A stretch of 64,000 bases of DNA from G963665495 sp963667575 (GTDB taxonomy: Bacteria > Desulfobacterota > Desulfovibrionia > Desulfovibrionales > Desulfovibrionaceae), in contig CAXXHY010000015.1 in the NCBI GenBank assembly GCA_963667575.2, forward strand, positions 62,001 to 126,000. The letters are read 5' to 3'. Of this stretch, positions 62,166 through 64,000 are shown in pieces. The notes beneath the pieces are model-generated. The model ran no database searches, was not told the origin of the DNA, and saw only the letters and a list, made by a program, of their open reading frames with translations. The translations under genes were made by a program, and so were the position numbers. Positions within the stretch are counted from its first letter, which is position 1. Each line of letters starts with the position of its first letter.

Positions 62166-63398
62166 ATGTCAACATATCTAGACTTTTTTATTGCCAAGCA
62201 ACCCATATTCGACCAGAAAAAAAATGTTTTGGGCTACGAGCTCTTTTTCAGAGACAGTCTTTCAGCACAACAGGCGGTTTTTTCCAGCCAGGGAGATGCT
62301 AGCATGCAGGTTGCAGCAGGTACGTTCGTCTGCCTGAATGAACTGCTGCAAAAAAACAAGAAGCTCATGATAAACTTTACCTCGGACCTTATCCTGGACA
62401 ATGTGCCCTATGCTCTGCCTCCGGAGCAGACCATTGTGGAGGTCGACGGGCGCGATCCATTGCAGCCTGAGGTTATAGAAGCGCTCAAGGCTCTCAAAAG
62501 GGACGGCTACAGCATTGCCCTCGATGATTTTGAGGGGAAAAAACACGCCATTCCTCTTATCCAGCTTTGCGACATCATCAAGGTGGACACACTGGATCGT
62601 TCCATGGACTGGCTGCAAAAAGTGGTTTCCGTGCTGCAAAAGGCCAATGTCCAGCTCATGGCCAAACGCATTGAAACCCATGAAGTTTTCACAAATGTTA
62701 CCTCCATGGGCTTCAGCATGTTTCAAGGGTTCTTCTTTCAACGCCCGGAAAACATCACGGGCAGAAAGCTGAATTCCAATGAAATGATGCGGCTGAAACT
62801 GATCAAGATGATCGAAAGTGAATCCGCTGAGGTGGACAAACTGGCGGAAACAATCCAGTCGGACGTATCCATCAGTTACAGGCTCTTGAAATTCCTGAAC
62901 TCTCCAGCATTCGGTTTCAGCAAGGAAATCGATTCTGTCAGACATGCCATTACGCTGCTGGGCTGGAAGCAGCTCAAAAGCTGGTTGCGCGTAATCATCA
63001 TGACCGACATGATCCAGCCGGGAAAGACCCGCGAACTTTCCCATTCGGCGTTATTGCGCGGCAAGCTTCTGGAAACCATCGCCGAAAACCATGCTAAAAG
63101 CGAGATGCAGGGTGCGCTGTTTCTGATGGGCTTGTTTTCTCTGCTGGATTCCATGCTCGACATCCCCATGCAGGACATCCTGGAAGAACTGCCTCTGGCA
63201 GCCCCCATCAAGCAGGCGCTTCTGGGACAGCCGGGCACTTTCCGGTCCTGGCTGGAACTCAGCATCTGTTTTGAAAATGCCGACTGGGAAAAGCTGGACA
63301 GCCTGATGCAGGAACTCGCTCTCAACCCCGGACAGGTGGCCATGAGCTATCATCAATCCCTGGAGTGGACGGAGTCCTATTTTGAAAAAGCCAACTGA
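62166..63398 (+). CDS. EAL-HDOD (YuxH-type) signalling protein
   Basis: 410 residues. EAL-like domain about 8-200: AKQPIFDQKKNVLGYELFFRD, LMINFTSDLIL, IVEVDG, IALDDFEG, DIIKVDTLD and MAKRIETHE. Unlike the paralogue at 28288, the glutamates, Asp pair and Lys are retained in place, though the EAL motif itself is YELF as in the YuxH/CdgJ group, which is usually inactive. HDOD domain about 200-405: DVSISYRLLKFLNSPAFGF and ITLLGWKQLKSWLRVIIMTDM. Followed by a receiver gene whose likely start overlaps its end. Probably a c-di-GMP-linked regulator. Confidence 0.92.
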   Translation: MSTYLDFFIAKQPIFDQKKNVLGYELFFRDSLSAQQAVFSSQGDASMQVAAGTFVCLNELLQKNKKLMINFTSDLILDNVPYALPPEQTIVEVDGRDPLQPEVIEALKALKRDGYSIALDDFEGKKHAIPLIQLCDIIKVDTLDRSMDWLQKVVSVLQKANVQLMAKRIETHEVFTNVTSMGFSMFQGFFFQRPENITGRKLNSNEMMRLKLIKMIESESAEVDKLAETIQSDVSISYRLLKFLNSPAFGFSKEIDSVRHAITLLGWKQLKSWLRVIIMTDMIQPGKTRELSHSALLRGKLLETIAENHAKSEMQGALFLMGLFSLLDSMLDIPMQDILEELPLAAPIKQALLGQPGTFRSWLELSICFENADWEKLDSLMQELALNPGQVAMSYHQSLEWTESYFEKAN

Positions 63399-64000
63399 TA
63401 CTCCGGCATCCCATACGCAGGTCACAGCACCTGGCGAGCGCGCGTCTGACAACAAGGACAGTGCTTTTGCAGCCGCTTTTCAAGGCGCCGGCATAGCAAT
63501 GGAGGCCCTGAAATCCCTCAAAGTCCTCTATGTGGAGGACGACAAATGTACGATGGATACCGTCAGGGAAATTCTCAAGAATCGCGTGGGCGAACTCCAC
63601 ACGGCCGTCAACGGGCAGGAAGGCCTGCTCTCCTTTGTCAAATACAAACCCGACGTGGTGGTTACGGACATTCTGATGCCCAAGATGGATGGCTTGCAGA
63701 TGTGCAAGAACATCCGCGCCATCCAGCATGATACGCCCCTGATCATCACCACCTGCATGGATGACGCCCGTTTCCTGCAGCAGGCCCTCGAACTGGGGGT
63801 GAGCTCCTATGTGGTCAAGCCTATTTTTCCCAAAATGCTCTACGCGGCCCTGGCCAAAATCGCCGAGGATCTCCAAAAACAGCACGAGCTTGTGGAACAG
63901 AAACGGCTGAACGAACTCCTGCTGAACAGCCTGCCCTACCCGGCCATGCTGCTGAACAGAGACAGCCGCGAAGTGCTTTCCGTCAACAGGTTCGCCGCCG
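63382..64000 (+). CDS. Receiver-PAS signalling protein, N-terminal part (cut by right edge)
   Basis: The frame is open to the right edge. Likely start TTG 63382 (GGAG 7 bases upstream, overlapping the EAL-HDOD end by 17 bases); ATG 63499 is possible but has no ribosome site. Counting from 63499, the receiver reads VLYVEDDKCTMDTV (acidic pair), TDILMPKMDG (phosphoacceptor Asp) and VVKPIFPKML (Lys), complete. After a coiled linker, LNSLPYPAMLLNRDSREVLSVNRFAA starts a PAS domain. By family habit it would continue to a histidine kinase, GGDEF or further PAS domain beyond the window. Coupled to the EAL-HDOD gene. Confidence 0.85.
   Translation, partial: MKKPTDTPASHTQVTAPGERASDNKDSAFAAAFQGAGIAMEALKSLKVLYVEDDKCTMDTVREILKNRVGELHTAVNGQEGLLSFVKYKPDVVVTDILMPKMDGLQMCKNIRAIQHDTPLIITTCMDDARFLQQALELGVSSYVVKPIFPKMLYAALAKIAEDLQKQHELVEQKRLNELLLNSLPYPAMLLNRDSREVLSVNRFAA

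Noticed and set aside
61931..62206. 91-codon minus-strand frame ending CGCDCSL upstream of the EAL-HDOD gene
   Set aside because: It overlaps the start of a well-supported gene on the other strand and lacks a ribosome site; the cysteines alone are not enough.
1..64000. Search for tRNA, rRNA, RNase P RNA, tmRNA, CRISPR arrays, transposases and phage genes
   Set aside because: No tRNA T-loop sequences with matching acceptor stems, no evenly spaced repeats and no transposase or integrase motifs were seen by eye; a covariance or repeat search could still find something small.

Overview
The window looks like chromosomal DNA from a Gram-negative, anaerobic delta-proteobacterium, most likely a sulfate reducer of the Desulfovibrio group. 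This is inferred from the leuA-leuC-leuD-DUF89 order, the long three-domain phosphate acetyltransferase, the cysteine-motif FMN dehydrogenase, a TRAP dicarboxylate-type transporter, the UbiX/UbiD pair and a very high density of HDOD, PAS and receiver signalling genes. No sulfate-reduction gene is present to prove it. Most genes are moderately GC-rich; a few stretches (FkbM methyltransferase near 34.8-35.6 kb, membrane protein near 51.8-53.0 kb) are clearly AT-rich and probably acquired. I saw no rRNA, tRNA, CRISPR array, transposase or phage gene.

Layout. 1-2255: end of an HDOD gene and a cytosolic histidine kinase. 3091-5226: pta, followed by a small zinc-ribbon-like protein. 5932-8025 (minus): FMN-dependent alpha-hydroxy-acid dehydrogenase and a secreted protein with an IPTL/PEP-CTERM-like C-terminus. 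8258-9184: MarR-GNAT fusion behind a perfect palindrome. 9191-14212 (minus): PAS kinase, CheY-like receiver and TPR protein. 14250-18713 (minus): UPF0173 hydrolase, ubiX, ubiD and a DASS anion transporter. 18973-23611 (minus): leuA-leuC-leuD-DUF89 behind a promoter, a leucine-rich leader peptide and an attenuator. 24042-27926: small CX3C-repeat secreted protein, MATE exporter, DUF2156 protein and glycosyltransferase. 28089-29854: a cyclic-di-GMP (GEMM-I) riboswitch driving an EAL-HDOD gene. 30000-34234: universal stress protein, hybrid kinase and two tandem ABM monooxygenase-like genes. 34753-41215: FkbM methyltransferase, waaA, ddl, HD hydrolase, glycosyltransferase and E1-like protein. 41250-48718 (minus): a second HDOD/GAF-like pair and a three-gene operon (PAS kinase, receiver-HDOD, receiver-degenerate HD-GYP). 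49010-54824: membrane proteins, sfsA, MerR-like regulator and a small unknown protein. 55389-58349: TRAP transporter operon. 59011-64000: PilZ protein, AspT/YbjL-type transporter, second EAL-HDOD gene and a receiver-PAS gene cut by the right edge.

How it fits together. Five HDOD proteins, four histidine kinases, four receiver-bearing proteins besides the hybrid kinase, a PilZ protein, two EAL-like proteins and a c-di-GMP riboswitch lie within 64 kb, so much of the window appears devoted to phosphorelay and c-di-GMP signalling. The features I rate most novel are the paired HDOD + GAF-like sensor modules (two paralogous copies at 1-2255 and 41250-43425), the riboswitch-controlled EAL-HDOD protein that has lost its EAL residues, and the degenerate HD-GYP response regulator. 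The leu leader/attenuator is a clear regulatory element whose short leader gene is easily missed. Starts were chosen from visible Shine-Dalgarno sequences; several differ from the longest reading frame.
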